This document shows positions 8,350 through 17,603 of a stretch of 64,000 nt of DNA, in pieces. The first letter of the stretch is position 1, and the number at the start of each line of letters is the position of its first letter. The DNA comes from an uncultured Gemmatimonadota bacterium (lineage in GTDB: Bacteria; Gemmatimonadota; Gemmatimonadetes; Gemmatimonadales; Gemmatimonadaceae), in the NCBI GenBank assembly GCA_903910555.1, contig CAIVZZ010000025.1, positions 42,788-106,787 of the forward strand, written 5' to 3'. Under the pieces are notes generated by a model that searched no databases, was not told where the DNA came from, and saw only the letters and a list, made by a program, of their open reading frames with translations. A program made the position numbers and the translations under genes.

Positions 8350-9579
8350 ATGCCAAACCATCGAACCATGCGCTCAGTTATTGCAGCGGTCGCCGCCGCG
8401 ACGATCATCGCGATTCCTGCATTCGCCCAGCAGGACACAACGATCACCATCCACGCCGCGCGCGCTCTCGACGGGCGCGGCGCCACGATCAACAACGCAC
8501 TGATCACCGTCCGCGACGGCAAGATCGTCAGCATCGCACCCGCGAAAGCCGGCGCGCCGCGGGCGACCTACGAACTCGGCTCCGCCACCATCATGCCCGG
8601 GATGATCGACGCGCACGTCCATCCCGGCTGGTACGTCGATCGCACGGGCACCGTGCAGCACAGCCGCGTCACCGCGCACCTGACTGAAAGCGCGCTCGCT
8701 ATGGAGGGGAATCTCTACGCCACGCTCATGGCAGGCGTGACCACCATCCAGAGCGTCGGCGGCCCGGAAGACTTCGATCTGCGCGACGCGACCGAACGGC
8801 ACGTCGTTCCTGGTCCGCGCATTCTCACGTCGATGGGACAGATCAACAATCCGAAACTGACGCCGGATTCGCTGCGCGCTGTTGTGCGTGGCTACAAAGC
8901 CCAGGGGGCGGACCTGATCAAGCTGTTCGCATCGGCCGGACTCGGCAGCGGCGGCGCGCAGACACTCTCGGACGAGCAGATCCAGGCGATCTGCAGTGAA
9001 GCCACATCGCTCGGACTTCGCACTGTGGTTCACGCGATCAGCGCCGCGAGCGTGCGGGCATCGACGCTCGCCGGCTGCACCGAAATCGAACACGGGATGT
9101 TCGCCACACAGGCAGAACTCACGCTGATGGCGGAGCACGGCACGATCTACGATCCGCAGATCGGACTGGTGCTGCAGAACTACGCCGAGCACAACGACAC
9201 GTACAAATTCACCGACGCTGCGATCAAGACACTCACCGATGCGATTCCCGTTGGCAACGCGATGTTCAAACTCGCGATCGCGACGCCCGGACTGAAAATC
9301 ATTTTCGGTACGGACGCCGTCGCGCTCGCGCACGGACACAATGTGGAAGAGCTCGTGCACCGGGTTCACGATGGCGGACAGAAACCGATGGACGCGATTA
9401 TATCAGCGACATCCGCGTGCGCGAACGCACTGAAACTCGGCGACCGGCTCGGATCGCTGACGCCGGGACTCGACGCGGATATCATCGCTGTTGCGGGCGA
9501 TCCATCAAAGCAGATCGAAGCGCTCCGTAACGTCACGTTCGTGATGCGCACGGGCGTCGTGTACAAGGGGAGCAAATGA
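8350..9579 (+). CDS. Exported metal-dependent amidohydrolase (imidazolonepropionase-like)
   Basis: A 409-aa protein with a Sec signal peptide (MRSVIAAVAAATIIAIPAFA, cleavage predicted after AFA near residue 26) followed by an amidohydrolase TIM barrel. The metal motif HVHPGWY lies in GMIDAHVHPG; later metal/catalytic segments are VVHAISAAS, EHGMF and FGTDAVA, and the C-terminal SLTPGLDADIIAVAGDP segment is typical. The family cleaves imides, cyclic dipeptides or peptides in the periplasm; the substrate here cannot be told. Its stop overlaps the next gene by ATGA. Confidence 0.88.
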   Translation: MPNHRTMRSVIAAVAAATIIAIPAFAQQDTTITIHAARALDGRGATINNALITVRDGKIVSIAPAKAGAPRATYELGSATIMPGMIDAHVHPGWYVDRTGTVQHSRVTAHLTESALAMEGNLYATLMAGVTTIQSVGGPEDFDLRDATERHVVPGPRILTSMGQINNPKLTPDSLRAVVRGYKAQGADLIKLFASAGLGSGGAQTLSDEQIQAICSEATSLGLRTVVHAISAASVRASTLAGCTEIEHGMFATQAELTLMAEHGTIYDPQIGLVLQNYAEHNDTYKFTDAAIKTLTDAIPVGNAMFKLAIATPGLKIIFGTDAVALAHGHNVEELVHRVHDGGQKPMDAIISATSACANALKLGDRLGSLTPGLDADIIAVAGDPSKQIEALRNVTFVMRTGVVYKGSK

Positions 9580-10253
9580 GCACGAAGCGTCGCGATTTTC
9601 TGAGCCTGCTTGGCGGCTCGTCGTTGCTTGCGGTCACTGGAACGTCGCTCGTTCCGCGCGCGGCGCTCGCGGCCGAGTCAGCGCACCCTGCCCCGCTCGA
9701 CACCACGTTCGACATGAAGTGGGCCGAGCGCGTGACCGGAAAATTCCGCGCGGTGTTCGATTCGCCGGAACTCTCCGAGGGCGCGGGACTTTTCCGCGCG
9801 GTGCTCTGGTGCGACGAATACAAATCCGTCTACGGCACCGCGCGCACGGAGATGTCGCCCGTGCTCGTCGTTCGTCACGAGGGAATCGTGCTCGCGATGA
9901 ACGACGAATATTGGAAGCGCTTCAAGGTTGGCAAAGAAGCGAAAATCAAAACGCCCGAGGGGAAGAAATGGGCGGAGGCGAATCCGGTCGGCGTCCCGAC
10001 GCCCGGGACACCAGAAAAAATGGCGCGCTACAACATCGTGAACTTCATTGAAGACGGCGGAACCGTGCTCGCGTGCAATCTTGCGTTTGGCGAAGTCGTC
10101 GGCCGCTTCATGAAAGAGGACAAGCTCGACAACGCGGCTGCGCGGCAGCGCGCGATCGAGCATTTGATCCCGGGCGTGGTGCTGCAGCCGTCAGGCGTGT
10201 TCGCCGTGCTCCGCGCGCAGGAAGCCGGCTGCCGCTACATCATCGCGAGCTGA
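9576..10253 (+). CDS. Tat-exported protein, possibly DsrE/F-like
   Basis: A 225-aa protein with a twin-arginine leader (TKRRDFLSLLGGSS, then a hydrophobic stretch ending SLVPRAALAAES), so it is probably exported folded. The C-terminal half has alternating strands and helices ending GVFAVLRAQEAGCRYIIAS, which recalls DsrE/DsrF-type proteins; I treat that as tentative. The role is unknown. It is translationally coupled (ATGA) to the amidohydrolase, suggesting a shared substrate or pathway. Confidence 0.75.
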   Translation: MSTKRRDFLSLLGGSSLLAVTGTSLVPRAALAAESAHPAPLDTTFDMKWAERVTGKFRAVFDSPELSEGAGLFRAVLWCDEYKSVYGTARTEMSPVLVVRHEGIVLAMNDEYWKRFKVGKEAKIKTPEGKKWAEANPVGVPTPGTPEKMARYNIVNFIEDGGTVLACNLAFGEVVGRFMKEDKLDNAAARQRAIEHLIPGVVLQPSGVFAVLRAQEAGCRYIIAS

Positions 10254-10260
10254 GCGCGTC

Positions 10261-10968
10261 CTATTGCAAATGCACCGCTACGGTGAATTTGAGATTCCGG
10301 AGGACGGGAAAATCAAAATCGAAACGTTCAATCGTACCGAATCGCTTCCATCCGGTCTTGTTCACCAATGACAATGCAGGGGCGTTCAGCTCGTTGATGT
10401 GAGCAAAGAGCGTGGTGATCCCGGCCTGGCGCGCCTCGTCAAACATCGCGAATGCAAAACGCGAGGCAACCCCTTTCATTCGCGCCGATGAAAATGTCCA
10501 CATTTTCTCTTGATACGCCATAGAGGGCGCGAGCGGCGGGTACATGTTGCCCCATAGCGATCGGGCGCGCAGCGCCATCGTGTCCGTCGCGCTCAGCTGC
10601 CACTGAAAGGCGCGAGGCTGGCCATCTTCGAGCCAGACGAAACCGTTGCGCACGCCGAAGTCCCAAAATTCGATTCCGCTGGCGAACGCCTCTTCGGCGT
10701 AGTCCGGATGTGTACGCAGCGCGGCAAGGACGGGCTCGCTGACGGCAGTCAGTCGAATCTCCGCGTCCGGAAGCGGGGCATCTGCGGGGTTGAGCCGGAA
10801 CCGTACCCAGCGCTGTAAGCTGACTCGCGGCGTGATCTGGCTGAGCCACGTGAGCATCCGGTACAGCATCGCCCACCAGAAAGCATCGCCGCGCCAACAG
10901 TTGCGCCGCACGCACACCCATTCGATAGCTGCGCACGGACGGGCATCCGCGCGCGGGTTCTGCTCCAT
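10261..10968 (-). CDS. GNAT-like acetyltransferase domain protein
   Basis: A 235-aa protein, product not recognised with certainty. The C-terminal segment (MFDEARQAGITTLFAHINEL, then NAPALSLVNKTGWKRFGTIE) has the layout of the GNAT acetyl-CoA fold, where a residue pair after a late helix marks alternating amino-acid neighbours. The N-terminal 40 residues are hydrophobic and cysteine/tryptophan-rich and may not be translated; a later start at MLYRMLTWLSQ is possible. Convergent with the Tat gene (8 bp apart). Confidence 0.6.
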   Translation of the reverse strand: MEQNPRADARPCAAIEWVCVRRNCWRGDAFWWAMLYRMLTWLSQITPRVSLQRWVRFRLNPADAPLPDAEIRLTAVSEPVLAALRTHPDYAEEAFASGIEFWDFGVRNGFVWLEDGQPRAFQWQLSATDTMALRARSLWGNMYPPLAPSMAYQEKMWTFSSARMKGVASRFAFAMFDEARQAGITTLFAHINELNAPALSLVNKTGWKRFGTIERFDFDFPVLRNLKFTVAVHLQ

Positions 10969-11031
10969 CCGGCCGCACCTCGATCCCTGACTGTGACCTC
11001 AATCAAACCACGTATCAGTCTAGACGTCGAA

Positions 11032-11116
11032 TGCCGGGACCGGGAGTCGAACCCGGATGGGGTTGCCCCCGAGGGATTTTAAGTCCCTTGCGTCTAGCCA
11101 CTTTCGCCATCCCGGC
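11032..11116 (-). tRNA. tRNA-Leu (UAA)
   Basis: An 85-nt cloverleaf on the minus strand. The acceptor stem GCCGGGA pairs with TCCCGGC, the anticodon stem AGGGA/TCCCT encloses CTTAAAA (anticodon TAA), a long variable arm is present as expected for class II, and the T-arm has GGGTTCGACTCCC. The discriminator is A; the 3' CCA is not encoded. Confidence 0.96.
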
Positions 11117-11130
11117 GTCTGGAAGCTAAG

Positions 11131-11226
11131 GACAGCGGATGGCAGTCGGCAGACGGCGGCTGGGAAAAAGAAGACGGCGGACGGCAGATTCAACATCTGT
11201 CGCCCGCCGTCCACCGTCTGTCATCT
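11131..11226. repeat. Family B inverted repeat (B1) between two tRNA genes
   Basis: The left arm is rich in GACGGCGGACGGCAG-type words and the right arm carries the complementary words (CGCCCGCCGTCCACCGTCTG). The same words form the larger element at 29451-29574. It fills most of the spacer between tRNA-Leu and tRNA-Gly. Confidence 0.8.
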
Positions 11227-11235
11227 CTAAACACG

Positions 11236-11308
11236 AGCGGGAAACGGGACTCGAACCCGCGACCCCAACCTTGGCAAGGTTGTGCTCTACCAACTGAGCT
11301 ATTCCCGC
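11236..11308 (-). tRNA. tRNA-Gly (GCC)
   Basis: A 73-nt cloverleaf on the minus strand. Acceptor GCGGGAA pairs with TTCCCGC, the D-arm has AGCTCAGTTGGTAGAGC, the anticodon stem CAACC/GGTTG encloses TTGCCAA (anticodon GCC), and the T-arm is CGGGTTCGAGTCCCG. The discriminator is T; CCA is not encoded. Confidence 0.97.
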
Positions 11309-11350
11309 AACACCCCAAAGATAGAAAGCTGGTACGGTTCCTACAACTGC

Positions 11351-11456
11351 TAGGGACGAGCGAAGCATGAGGGGCAATTGGGGATGGAGCGAAGAGCGAG
11401 GGCCCGTGCCGCCTCGCCCCTCGCCAAGTCGCCCCTCATGCTTCGCTCGTCCCTGT
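11351..11456. repeat. Single-copy long inverted repeat (E)
   Basis: AGGGACGAGCGAAGCATGAG on the left pairs almost perfectly with CTCATGCTTCGCTCGTCCCT on the right, enclosing about 60 bp that again contain GAGCGA and CCCCTCGCC words. It ends 21 bp from the stop of the glycosidase-like gene and could fold into a strong hairpin in either transcript. Confidence 0.85.
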
Positions 11457-11477
11457 AGCTCCCATCGCCCCTCGCTG

Positions 11478-13289
11478 TTACGGCCGAAGTCCGTGAGCGT
11501 GGACCGTGTACCACGCCACATACGCCACCAGCCCCGATAGCGCCGCATCCCCTCCATTCCCGGTCGCCCTGCCGTCCGCATCCACGAACTCGGCGGCCAA
11601 TCCATGATCCAATGGCGCCCGCCGCAGCCACTCGAGAACCGCCGACGCATCGGGCCCAAAGAGCCGCGCGAGCTGCGCAGTTAGATAATGCGGCTCGCCG
11701 GAGGCCTTCTTAGCCGTGCGACGGTAGACCGAGTCAATCCGCTCCACGGTTTCATAGAGCGGCAGCCAGAGCGCGGACGCGACGGGGTCGTCTTCTCGTG
11801 AGACACCGCCGGCGAGATCGGTCGCCGCAACGAAGACACTCTTGCCTGCTTCATCGGTCGTGAAGTGGCGGCGAATCGCGGCACGAACCGCCTCGGGATC
11901 GGGGAGCTCCTTCGCCTCTTCTTCGTCGATCGTCCGTTTCAGACAATCGAGCGCATACGCTACCACCGCGTTCCCGTGCAGCGTGAACGGATACGCCACC
12001 GGCGTGCCCGACAGCGTGACCTCGGTGTGATACAGCGGATGCGTTTTATCACGCCGCGCGTTGAGATCGTCGGACGACAGGTACAGCGTGTCCGCGAGAA
12101 TCGCTTCTTCAACGATTTGATCGTCGCCCGTATCACGGATGTACCGGTCAGTTGCGATCGCATACGCCGACGCGCCCTCGAGCGTGAAGCCCGGCTCGAA
12201 TAGCGTGCCGTCGAAGTAGTGCACGCCGCGCCCCGGCGCGTATCCATGAATTTCGCACATGCGCAGGATGAGCTCGCGCGCGAGCGGCGGATCGGCGAGC
12301 TGCACGGCGGGAATCGTCCACGCCAGCGCGTCCCAATCGCGAATCGTCACGCCGCGTGCGCACCAGGGCGCGCGACTGCGCACGAGATAGTAGTGCGCGT
12401 CATCGAGCGCGCGGGCGACACCATAGAAATACGCAAAGAGCAGATGACGGTTGATCAGCCCGTCGAGCGACTCCATTCCTGTGGTCTGCTCGAGCGAACG
12501 AATCGCATCGCGAGTGGCGGTGAGCAGCGCGCGCCATCCGCGGCGGCGCAGCACGCCAACGGTCGCAACTGCGCCATCACGCTCGGGCCCCGCGCCGATA
12601 TAAAACGCGGTTTCAATGCGCCCCTTGGCGGGGACCGTAAAGCGGCACCGCACCGCGTACGACGGCGCACGATGGTTCGCCGCGTCGCCGTCCAATACGG
12701 TGACCTCACTCTCGCCGTCCGCCGCGATCGCGAGTGCGACATGACCCGGCGGCTCGGCGCCGTCCAAAACCACCACGTCGCCAACCTTCGACACGCGATG
12801 CACATCAGACGCAGGGCGCGGTGTGCGCACACGCAGCTGCCGGTGCCCAAGCGTCCCCTCCAGCGCGAGCACGATCTCCTTCGGCTCCGTACCGCGATTC
12901 TCGACCGTGAGCGCGTACACCGCGCCGGCGATATCAGCATCGCGACCAAAGGGCGCGAACACAGTGCCCCGCACCACCAGCGCGCCCGGGTTCGCCGTGA
13001 AGGTCGGCAACCAGTGGAGCGCGCGCTCCCAAACCATCCCTTCAACCGCGAGGGCGACCGGGCGACCGTCGATTTCAATCGTCGGCCGCGCGAGCGCCGC
13101 GTGGGTCCCGCCCAGAAAATCTTCGTGCCCCGCGAACTCCACCGCCGAGCGCGCTCCGCGGTGCAAAACGCCGAGCGCGTGGATCGCGGCGTCGGCGGGG
13201 TGCACGCAGGGGATCGAAAGCCAGTGGTTCCCGGTGATCTGCCAGGGAACCGCGGGGAGGGCGTCGTGTGTCAGGGAGTGGGATTCCAC
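11478..13289 (-). CDS. Six-hairpin glycosidase-like protein
   Basis: A 603-aa protein with no signal peptide that I can see. The N-terminal 250 residues look beta-rich (GH N-domain-like) and the C-terminal part has the repeated helical hairpins of an (alpha/alpha)6 barrel, with RGVTIRDWDALAWTIPAVQL, GVHYFDGTLFEPGF and HPLYHTEVTLSGTPVAYPF segments that resemble catalytic-loop regions of GH15/GH63/GH125-type enzymes. The exact family, catalytic acids and substrate are not clear, so no symbol is given. It is divergent from the outer-membrane barrel gene with a gap of about 19 bp. Confidence 0.65.
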   Translation of the reverse strand: MESHSLTHDALPAVPWQITGNHWLSIPCVHPADAAIHALGVLHRGARSAVEFAGHEDFLGGTHAALARPTIEIDGRPVALAVEGMVWERALHWLPTFTANPGALVVRGTVFAPFGRDADIAGAVYALTVENRGTEPKEIVLALEGTLGHRQLRVRTPRPASDVHRVSKVGDVVVLDGAEPPGHVALAIAADGESEVTVLDGDAANHRAPSYAVRCRFTVPAKGRIETAFYIGAGPERDGAVATVGVLRRRGWRALLTATRDAIRSLEQTTGMESLDGLINRHLLFAYFYGVARALDDAHYYLVRSRAPWCARGVTIRDWDALAWTIPAVQLADPPLARELILRMCEIHGYAPGRGVHYFDGTLFEPGFTLEGASAYAIATDRYIRDTGDDQIVEEAILADTLYLSSDDLNARRDKTHPLYHTEVTLSGTPVAYPFTLHGNAVVAYALDCLKRTIDEEEAKELPDPEAVRAAIRRHFTTDEAGKSVFVAATDLAGGVSREDDPVASALWLPLYETVERIDSVYRRTAKKASGEPHYLTAQLARLFGPDASAVLEWLRRAPLDHGLAAEFVDADGRATGNGGDAALSGLVAYVAWYTVHAHGLRP

Positions 13290-13308
13290 GTTATCTTGCC
13301 GCGTGTCG

Positions 13309-15018
13309 ATGCAAACTCAAAGTAAAAATAGCCGACTGCGTGCGGCCCTGCTCGTTCCAGCATTTCTGGTGGCGGGCGCGCTCCTGCTTCCTTGCGCGCT
13401 CCGCGCCCAGGCCGTCACCGGCGTGGGCGACGATGCGACCATGCCGAAACGCGGCGAGCTCCGCTTCACGCTCGGCTCGATCTGGAACAGCTGGTACGAG
13501 CGTTACGGCCAGGGGACGCCGGGCCGCGCGAACGGAACGCTCGAGCCTCTCGGGATCAACTTCAATTTCGACACGATCGGCGTCGCGCAGCTTGAAAACC
13601 TCGGCGCGGTTCAGACGAGCATCCGCTCGCTGGCGGGGTTGCCGGGATTCACGGCATCGCTCGGCGCGTCGAAGTTACAGCTGCATGACGACGTGCAGAC
13701 AACGCCGCTCGCGTTTGAGGTTGGCGTAGCAAAGCGCGTGTCGCTGAGCGTGATGGTGCCGTTCGTGACGGCGACTTCGCATGTGAACTTTTTAATGAAC
13801 CCGACAGGCTTGGAGCCGACGCTCGGGTTCAACCCGACGCTGTTCGCATCGGCGGTCGTTGGGACAGACGCGGCATTTCTCGCGCAGTTCGACAGCGCGT
13901 CGGCGCAGCTGACTCGCTCGATCGCGGCGTGCGCGGCGAGCCCGTCGACGCCGGGGTGCGCGTCGATCAATGCGAATCCGACTGCAGCGCGCGCGCTGAT
14001 CACGAACGCGAACGGATTCGCGTCCGGTCTCGCCAAGGTGTACGGCGGACGCAACGGCGCGACGGGAATGTTGTTCGTGCCGATTGAAGGAACCAACGCG
14101 CAGACCGCGATTGAAGCCCGGGTCGCCGCGTACAAGGCGCAGTACGCCGCGTATGGAACTACTGCGATCACGGGCGCGGGACCGATTGGCGCGCAGGCGC
14201 CGCTCACTGCGGCCGGGTTCAACACGGTGCTCACCGACTCGACGTTTGGAATCAACGCGAAGCCGCTCGCGACTTCGGTGATGCACGGGATCGGAAATAT
14301 CGAACTCGGTGCGAAGGTCAATCTGTTCGATTCATTCCACGGGAACGACAGCGCGCGTTTTGCGCCCAAGGGATTCAACTGGCGTCAGTCGTTCGGCGGG
14401 GTTTTCCGGCTCGGCACGAGCACGATTCCAGGAGCGGGAGACCTTACAGGGATCGGCACGGGCGACCATCAGAGCAGCATTGAGTTCCGCACGTTCACCG
14501 ATCTCTTGTATGGGCGACACTTTTGGCTGTCGATCGTCGCGGGATATACATCGCAGCTGGCGGATCAGATCGCGGTACGGCTTCCGGATACGCCGACCCA
14601 GACAATTCTCGCGTCGTACCGGCAGGACACGGTGCAGCGGAAGATGGGCGACATCGTGGATATCCAGATCAATCCGCGCTGGACGGTCAATGATTACCTG
14701 CTGATCTCAGGCCAGTATTATTACCGCCACAAAGCGGCGGATTCGTATACGGGGTTTCTGAGTACGGCAGATTTGAATCAGAACATCGACCGGATCGATG
14801 CATCGGTGCTCGGACTGTATACAGAGATGAGCGAGAGCCGGATGGGGATTGGCGCGACGTACTCAACTGTTGCGACTGTCGCGCGGCTCAAGGCGGGGCT
14901 TCCGTTTGATATCTCGTATTTCCATTACGAGACGACGCTGGGGTCGCTTGGTCGGGTGCCGAAGATTTCCGTCGATCAGGTTACCGTGCGGGTGTACCGG
15001 CGCTTGTTCGGACGGTGA
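13309..15018 (+). CDS. Predicted outer-membrane beta-barrel protein of unknown function
   Basis: A 569-aa protein when started at the ATG at 13309 (a GTG two codons earlier at 13303 is also possible; the open frame back to 12823 is antisense to the glycosidase gene). It has a signal peptide (LVPAFLVAGALLLPCALRAQA, cleaved after RAQA) and many alternating amphipathic strands with aromatic girdles (FWLSIVAGYTSQLA, YLLISGQYYYRHKA). An Ala/Asn-rich central stretch near residues 180-330 interrupts the strand pattern. It ends VRVYRRLFGR. A porin- or transporter-like role is inference. Its last 43 bp overlap the 3' end of recN on the other strand. Confidence 0.7.
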   Translation: MQTQSKNSRLRAALLVPAFLVAGALLLPCALRAQAVTGVGDDATMPKRGELRFTLGSIWNSWYERYGQGTPGRANGTLEPLGINFNFDTIGVAQLENLGAVQTSIRSLAGLPGFTASLGASKLQLHDDVQTTPLAFEVGVAKRVSLSVMVPFVTATSHVNFLMNPTGLEPTLGFNPTLFASAVVGTDAAFLAQFDSASAQLTRSIAACAASPSTPGCASINANPTAARALITNANGFASGLAKVYGGRNGATGMLFVPIEGTNAQTAIEARVAAYKAQYAAYGTTAITGAGPIGAQAPLTAAGFNTVLTDSTFGINAKPLATSVMHGIGNIELGAKVNLFDSFHGNDSARFAPKGFNWRQSFGGVFRLGTSTIPGAGDLTGIGTGDHQSSIEFRTFTDLLYGRHFWLSIVAGYTSQLADQIAVRLPDTPTQTILASYRQDTVQRKMGDIVDIQINPRWTVNDYLLISGQYYYRHKAADSYTGFLSTADLNQNIDRIDASVLGLYTEMSESRMGIGATYSTVATVARLKAGLPFDISYFHYETTLGSLGRVPKISVDQVTVRVYRRLFGR

Positions 15019-16679
15019 CCCGCTGCGAGCAGTTCGGCGGCATGTTCCCGCGAAACTTTGCTCTCTGAATCGCCGCCGAGCATCCGCGCGATCTCGCGGA
15101 CTCGCGGATCGTTCTCGACCAAGCTGATATCCGCAGTGGTTACCCCGCCCTTCGCGCCTTTGCTCACGACAATGTGATGGTGAGCGCGCGCTGCGATCTG
15201 CGGGAGATGGGTGATCGCAAAAACCTGATGGTGCTCCGCCACGCGGCGCATGGAATCGCCAACCATCAGGCCGACCTTCCCGCCGATGCCGGCGTCGACT
15301 TCATCGAATATCAAAGTTGGGACATGATCCAGGCGCGCGAGAATTGTTTTCAGCGCGAGCATCACACGCGCGAGTTCACCGCCTGAAGCAACGCGGGACA
15401 GCGCACGCGCATCGTGCCCAACATTCAGCGCGACCCGATACTCAACATCTTCGGCGCCACTCGCAGCGATCTCCACGCGCGGCACGAGCGCGACGAGAAA
15501 CTTTCCGTCGGGCATTCCCAGTTCGGGGAGCAGCGCCTCTACCGCTTTCGCGAGTTTCGTCGCGGCGGAGCGGCGCTTGGCGGTGAGCTTCGCTGCGGCG
15601 GCGTTCAACGCACTCTCCGCTGCCGCCACGCGCTCGTCGAGTCCGCGCAGATCGAGCGCTGCCGTGTCGAGCAGATCGAGTTCAGCGCGCGCAGTCCGGC
15701 CGGTTTCAATCGCAGCGGCAATCGACCCGCCGTATTTCTTGACCAACCGAAAAATCAGATCGCGCCGCCGCTCGACCACCTCCAGCCGCGCGGGATCGTT
15801 CTCAACACTCCGCGCATACGCGTCAGTCTCACGCGCGAGTTCTTCGAGCGCGTAGTAGGCTGCGTCGTACAGTGCCTGAAGCCGCTCGGTAGACGGATCG
15901 ATCTTCTGGAGCGCCGAGAGCGCGCGCTGCAAATGGCCAACGCGCCGCACGACCGACTCGTCACCCGAATCGAGCGCATCGTTGATCTCGCCGGCGAGTG
16001 CACGCAGTTCCTCGCCGTGCGTCAGGCGGCGCGATTCATCGTCGAGCTTGGCGTCCTCGCCGTCTATCAACTTCGCCGCGCTGATTTCCTTCGCAACGTG
16101 CTGGAGATAATCGGCGCGTTGCTGCGCCTCGTCGCGTCGCGCGCGCAACGCCTTTACCGCACCGCGCGCAGCAGAAAGCTCACCGTGCGCGGCATCCACG
16201 CGCGCAGCCTCAGCCGCGCACTCACCGAACAGATCAAGAATCGCCCGCTGCGAGGCCTCATCCAGCAGCGCCTGCGCCTCGTGCTGTCCGTGCACGTTCA
16301 CAAGCAGCCTGCCGACCTCCGCAAGCACCGTCGTAGTCACCGGCGAGCCGTTGATCCACGCCCGCGCCCGCGTACCCGCGGCCGCGACCTCGCGCTTCAG
16401 CACGAGCGTCCCACCGTCTGTATCGATCCCGCGCGCATCGAGCGCCGCGGAAAGTTCACGCGAATCGCTCACATCAAACACGCCCTCGACCGTCGCACGA
16501 TCCGCACCGGTCCGCACGAGATCAGTCGCCGCCCGATCCCCCACGAGCAGCCCAAGCGCGCCAACGATGATCGACTTCCCCGCCCCAGTCTCACCGGTGA
16601 GCACATTAAATCCCGGCGCCAACGGCAACGTGACCGATTCGATAATCGCAAAATTTTTGATTCGCAGTTCGGTCAACAC
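14976..16679 (-). CDS. recN: DNA repair protein RecN
   Basis: SMC-like ATPase of double-strand-break repair, 567 aa. Walker A GETGAGKSIIVGAL is near residue 30; a long coiled coil occupies about residues 150-370; the signature SRVASGGELARVMLALK and Walker B PTLIFDEVDAGIGG lie in the C-terminal lobe. The tail HRPNKRRYTRTVT is antisense to the end of the barrel gene, so the stop lies inside a neighbour. 66 bp upstream sits nadK, a usual RecN partner in many genomes. Confidence 0.95.
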   Translation of the reverse strand: MLTELRIKNFAIIESVTLPLAPGFNVLTGETGAGKSIIVGALGLLVGDRAATDLVRTGADRATVEGVFDVSDSRELSAALDARGIDTDGGTLVLKREVAAAGTRARAWINGSPVTTTVLAEVGRLLVNVHGQHEAQALLDEASQRAILDLFGECAAEAARVDAAHGELSAARGAVKALRARRDEAQQRADYLQHVAKEISAAKLIDGEDAKLDDESRRLTHGEELRALAGEINDALDSGDESVVRRVGHLQRALSALQKIDPSTERLQALYDAAYYALEELARETDAYARSVENDPARLEVVERRRDLIFRLVKKYGGSIAAAIETGRTARAELDLLDTAALDLRGLDERVAAAESALNAAAAKLTAKRRSAATKLAKAVEALLPELGMPDGKFLVALVPRVEIAASGAEDVEYRVALNVGHDARALSRVASGGELARVMLALKTILARLDHVPTLIFDEVDAGIGGKVGLMVGDSMRRVAEHHQVFAITHLPQIAARAHHHIVVSKGAKGGVTTADISLVENDPRVREIARMLGGDSESKVSREHAAELLAAGHRPNKRRYTRTVT

Positions 16680-16687
16680 GGTAGGAA

Positions 16688-16763
16688 ACCCCTCACCCCT
16701 AACTGATCTTCCCCCTCACCCCTCACCGATCTTCCCCCTCACCCCTCACTCGTCCCTCTCAGC
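16688..16763. repeat. Short tandem repeat between recN and nadK
   Basis: About three degenerate copies of a roughly 23-bp unit containing CCCCTCACCCCT and GATCTTCC. The third copy runs into the nadK stop codon and supplies the last residues (ERDE). It resembles slipped-strand repeats, not CRISPR. Confidence 0.7.
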
Positions 16764-17603
16764 CAACCCTCCCCACCCCAACTTCCGCCGCATCCGCCCA
16801 AAAAACGTAGTCCCCGTAAACCGAACGATTTTCGCCCTAAAATCCGAGCACCTGATCGTCAGCCCCTGATCTGTCCCCAAACTAGTGCCAACCTGCCCGT
16901 CGACCGTCACCAAAACCTCCTGCGGCGCATCAACCGGTTGCACGGTGATCACGGCGTCCGGCGGCAGGAGGATCGGCCGCACAGCGAGCGTGTGCGGCGA
17001 GACCGACGTGATGAGAATCGACTCGACCGTTGGTGCGACGATCGGTCCGCCGGCGGAAAGCGAATACGCCGTTGACCCGGTCGGCGTCGAAATCACGATG
17101 CCGTCGGCCGCGAGCGTGCCGAGTTCTTCGCGATTCACCGACACACGCAACCGGAGCACACGCGCAAACCCGCCCTTGTGCAGCACAAAATCATTCAGCG
17201 CGCGCATGCGGACCGGCGTGCTCCCCGCGCCAGTCGGACTCGCCTCGAGCATCATGCGCGAATCGTTCTGATACTGCCCCTTCGCGAGGCGCGGGAGCAT
17301 CTTCGCGAAATCCTTTCCGCGGCAGCTCGTAAGAAATCCGAGCTTGCCGAGGTTCACGCCCATAATCGGTACGTCAGCGCCGTCTAGGAATCGCGCGGCG
17401 CGCAGCAGCGTGCCGTCGCCGCCGAGTGAGATCAGCGCGTCGAGTCCACCAGCATTGACCAGCGTGCTGCAGCCGGTCGCGCTCTGCTGAAGGTTCGGTT
17501 CACAGGAGAGCTCGAGCCCAAGGCGCGGTGCCTCGCTCGCGAGCATGGCAAGAATTTCCGGCAGTCCCTGGTAGCCCTGATGACCAATGACGCCGATTCG
17601 CAT
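16746..17603 (-). CDS. nadK: NAD kinase
   Basis: Phosphorylates NAD+ to NADP+ using ATP or polyphosphate. The 285-aa protein shows GGDGTLLRAARFLDG near residue 79, the NLGKLGFLT segment, and TPTGSTAYSLSAGGPIVAP, the diagnostic diacylglycerol-kinase-like signature. It starts within the dxs stop (TGATG), so it is translationally coupled to dxs, which may link NADPH supply to isoprenoid synthesis (inference). The C-terminal four residues come from the tandem repeat. Confidence 0.95.
   Translation of the reverse strand: MRIGVIGHQGYQGLPEILAMLASEAPRLGLELSCEPNLQQSATGCSTLVNAGGLDALISLGGDGTLLRAARFLDGADVPIMGVNLGKLGFLTSCRGKDFAKMLPRLAKGQYQNDSRMMLEASPTGAGSTPVRMRALNDFVLHKGGFARVLRLRVSVNREELGTLAADGIVISTPTGSTAYSLSAGGPIVAPTVESILITSVSPHTLAVRPILLPPDAVITVQPVDAPQEVLVTVDGQVGTSLGTDQGLTIRCSDFRAKIVRFTGTTFFGRMRRKLGWGGLAERDE

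Noticed and set aside
11126..11659. Minus-strand frame of 177 codons across the tRNA-Gly gene and repeat E
   Set aside because: It would translate a tRNA gene and the palindromes; not credible as a protein.
12823..13308. N-terminal extension of the outer-membrane barrel gene
   Set aside because: It is antisense to the glycosidase-like gene and lies before a clear signal peptide at 13309.
16688..16763. CRISPR-like tandem array
   Set aside because: Units are only about 23 bp with no spacers and degenerate copies, and no cas genes are nearby.
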